The notes under the pieces: model-generated
Told to the model about the DNA's origin: nothing
The model's input: only the letters and a program-made list of their open reading frames with translations
Databases searched by the model: none
From: Eriocheir sinensis
Lineage: Eukaryota > Arthropoda > Malacostraca > Decapoda > Varunidae
NCBI RefSeq assembly: GCF_024679095.1
Contig: NC_066520.1
Location: forward strand, 11,959,209 to 12,023,208
DNA: 64,000 nucleotides
Direction of reading: 5' to 3'
Position numbers and translations under genes: made by a program
In this document: positions 62,936-64,000 of the stretch, in pieces
Position numbering within the stretch: the stretch's first letter is position 1
Layout: every line of letters begins with the position of its first letter

Positions 62936-63320
62936 ATACATTTTCCTTTCTTTCTCATTTTCTTTCTTTCTCTCTTTCTTACTCCCTCGTCCCTCCTCTC
63001 TCCAATCTCCTCCTCTCGTTTTTTTATTACCCTCCTCCTTGTTTCCTTCCTTCTTTATTCCTCTCCGTCTTGCGTTTCCACCTTCTTGCTCACTCTCCTT
63101 TTTCTCTTTCTTCCCTCCTCCTCCTCCTCCTCCTTCTCGTTTCCCCTTCCTCTTCCCACTCCTCCTCCTCTATTTCTCTTCTCCCTGCTTATTCTTCCTT
63201 CTCCGTGACCATGAACCCTGCAATTAGGTCCTTTTTTCCTCCTCCTCCTCCTCCTCCTCCTCCTCCTCCTCCTCCTACTCCTCTTCCTCCTCCTCTTCCT
63301 CCTCCTTCTTCGGTTTTTTA
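62936..63320. repeat. Pyrimidine tract with (CTC)n
   Basis: TTCT/TCTT-rich, with (CTC)n at about 63116-63132 and 63238-63308. Confidence 0.88.
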
Positions 63321-63549
63321 CTTGAATTAACTTTAATCTGCAAATTTCATCACGTTGTGTTTGTTTATTATTTTTTTTACTCCTTTCTTAAATCGTGTTG
63401 ACATTAAAGCTTATACATTCCAAGCGTCTTTTTAATATGGTATTCGATCCCTTATTAAAGGTTTCCGCGTATGTCATTTGTTTCCTTATTCTTTATTTCT
63501 TTTTGTTCGTGTATTTTCGTTTTTGCCAAGGTCTCTCGTCTCTCTCGTC
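63321..63549. other. Unique T-rich sequence
   Basis: No gene recognised. Confidence 0.4.
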
Positions 63550-63553
63550 TCTC

Positions 63554-63621
<68 letters not shown>
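63550..63621. repeat. (TC)n array, about 70 bp
   Basis: Preceded by TCTCTCG units. Confidence 0.98.
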
Positions 63622-63622
<1 letters not shown>

Positions 63623-63657
63623 TTCCCCTTCGCTTCATCCCGCCACGCACGCACCTT

Positions 63658-64000
63658 TGCAGAGAAGAAAGAAAGAGAATAAATAGGAGGGAGAATAATA
63701 AAAGAGAATGTTAGAGAGGAGAGATGAGAGGATAGGAAACGGAGAGGAAGTGAGAACCAAGATTGAAAATAAAATGAGGATGAAAAGGAATGGAATAAAC
63801 TGGTGAAGAGAAAAGAAGGAAAAGGGAACGAAAACTGGGAAAAAGATTATCAAGTGAGGAATAATAAAAAAAATATGAAACGTGAGAAATATATGAAATG
63901 GTGACGACAATGGAAAAGGAATTAGAGAAAACGAAAACTAGAAAGAATATTAACTGGTAGAGACAAAATGATAAAGGAGGAAAGAGAGGAAAACGAGACC
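63658..64000. repeat. Polypurine, A-rich tract to window end
   Basis: GAGAGAAT, AAAGGA and GGAAAA units. No gene recognised. Confidence 0.8.

Overview
This is eukaryotic nuclear DNA, most probably from an arthropod and best matched by a decapod crustacean. That is an inference from three things: extreme microsatellite density, CR1-type LINE copies ending in an octamer repeat, and TTAGG-like pentamers. I find no host protein-coding exon, tRNA, rRNA or CRISPR array that I can defend. The only real coding sequence belongs to a non-LTR retrotransposon. Nearly every other long open frame is a shadow of a microsatellite (Leu-Ser, Arg-Glu, Thr-His, Cys-Val, poly-Ser or poly-Asn readings).

Layout. 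1-5.4 kb: simple repeats, a short LINE 3' fragment (1596-1785), and a polypurine block of almost 1.7 kb (3725-5395). 5.4-11 kb: mixed microsatellites and a nested tandem duplication (8604-8990). 11.0-11.9 kb: a tandem duplication of about 150 bp interrupted by a second LINE copy. 12-29.7 kb: mostly unique sequence cut by long TC, CA, GT and TAA arrays, with several small tandem duplications. 29.8-31 kb: a long TC array running into a 16-bp minisatellite of about 1 kb. 31-38 kb: unique sequence with TC, TA, CA and GT arrays. 38.1-41.0 kb: a 5'-truncated CR1-like LINE on the minus strand, with an 871-codon endonuclease/reverse transcriptase frame and intact catalytic motifs. 41-64 kb: further microsatellites, a TTAGG-like pentamer array (50.2-50.5 kb), degenerate satellites (52.2 and 61.9-62.6 kb), purine and pyrimidine blocks, and a few CpG-rich patches with promoter-like motifs.

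The three LINE copies share the same 3' end and octamer tail but differ in 5' truncation point, as expected for target-primed reverse transcription. There is no gene network to describe. The most unusual property of the window is orientation: every AG/CT dinucleotide array of about 90 bp or more reads TC on the plus strand, while AC/GT arrays occur in both orientations. I see no previously undescribed biological system. The observations worth following are this asymmetry, the datable LINE insertion, and the layered tandem repeats.
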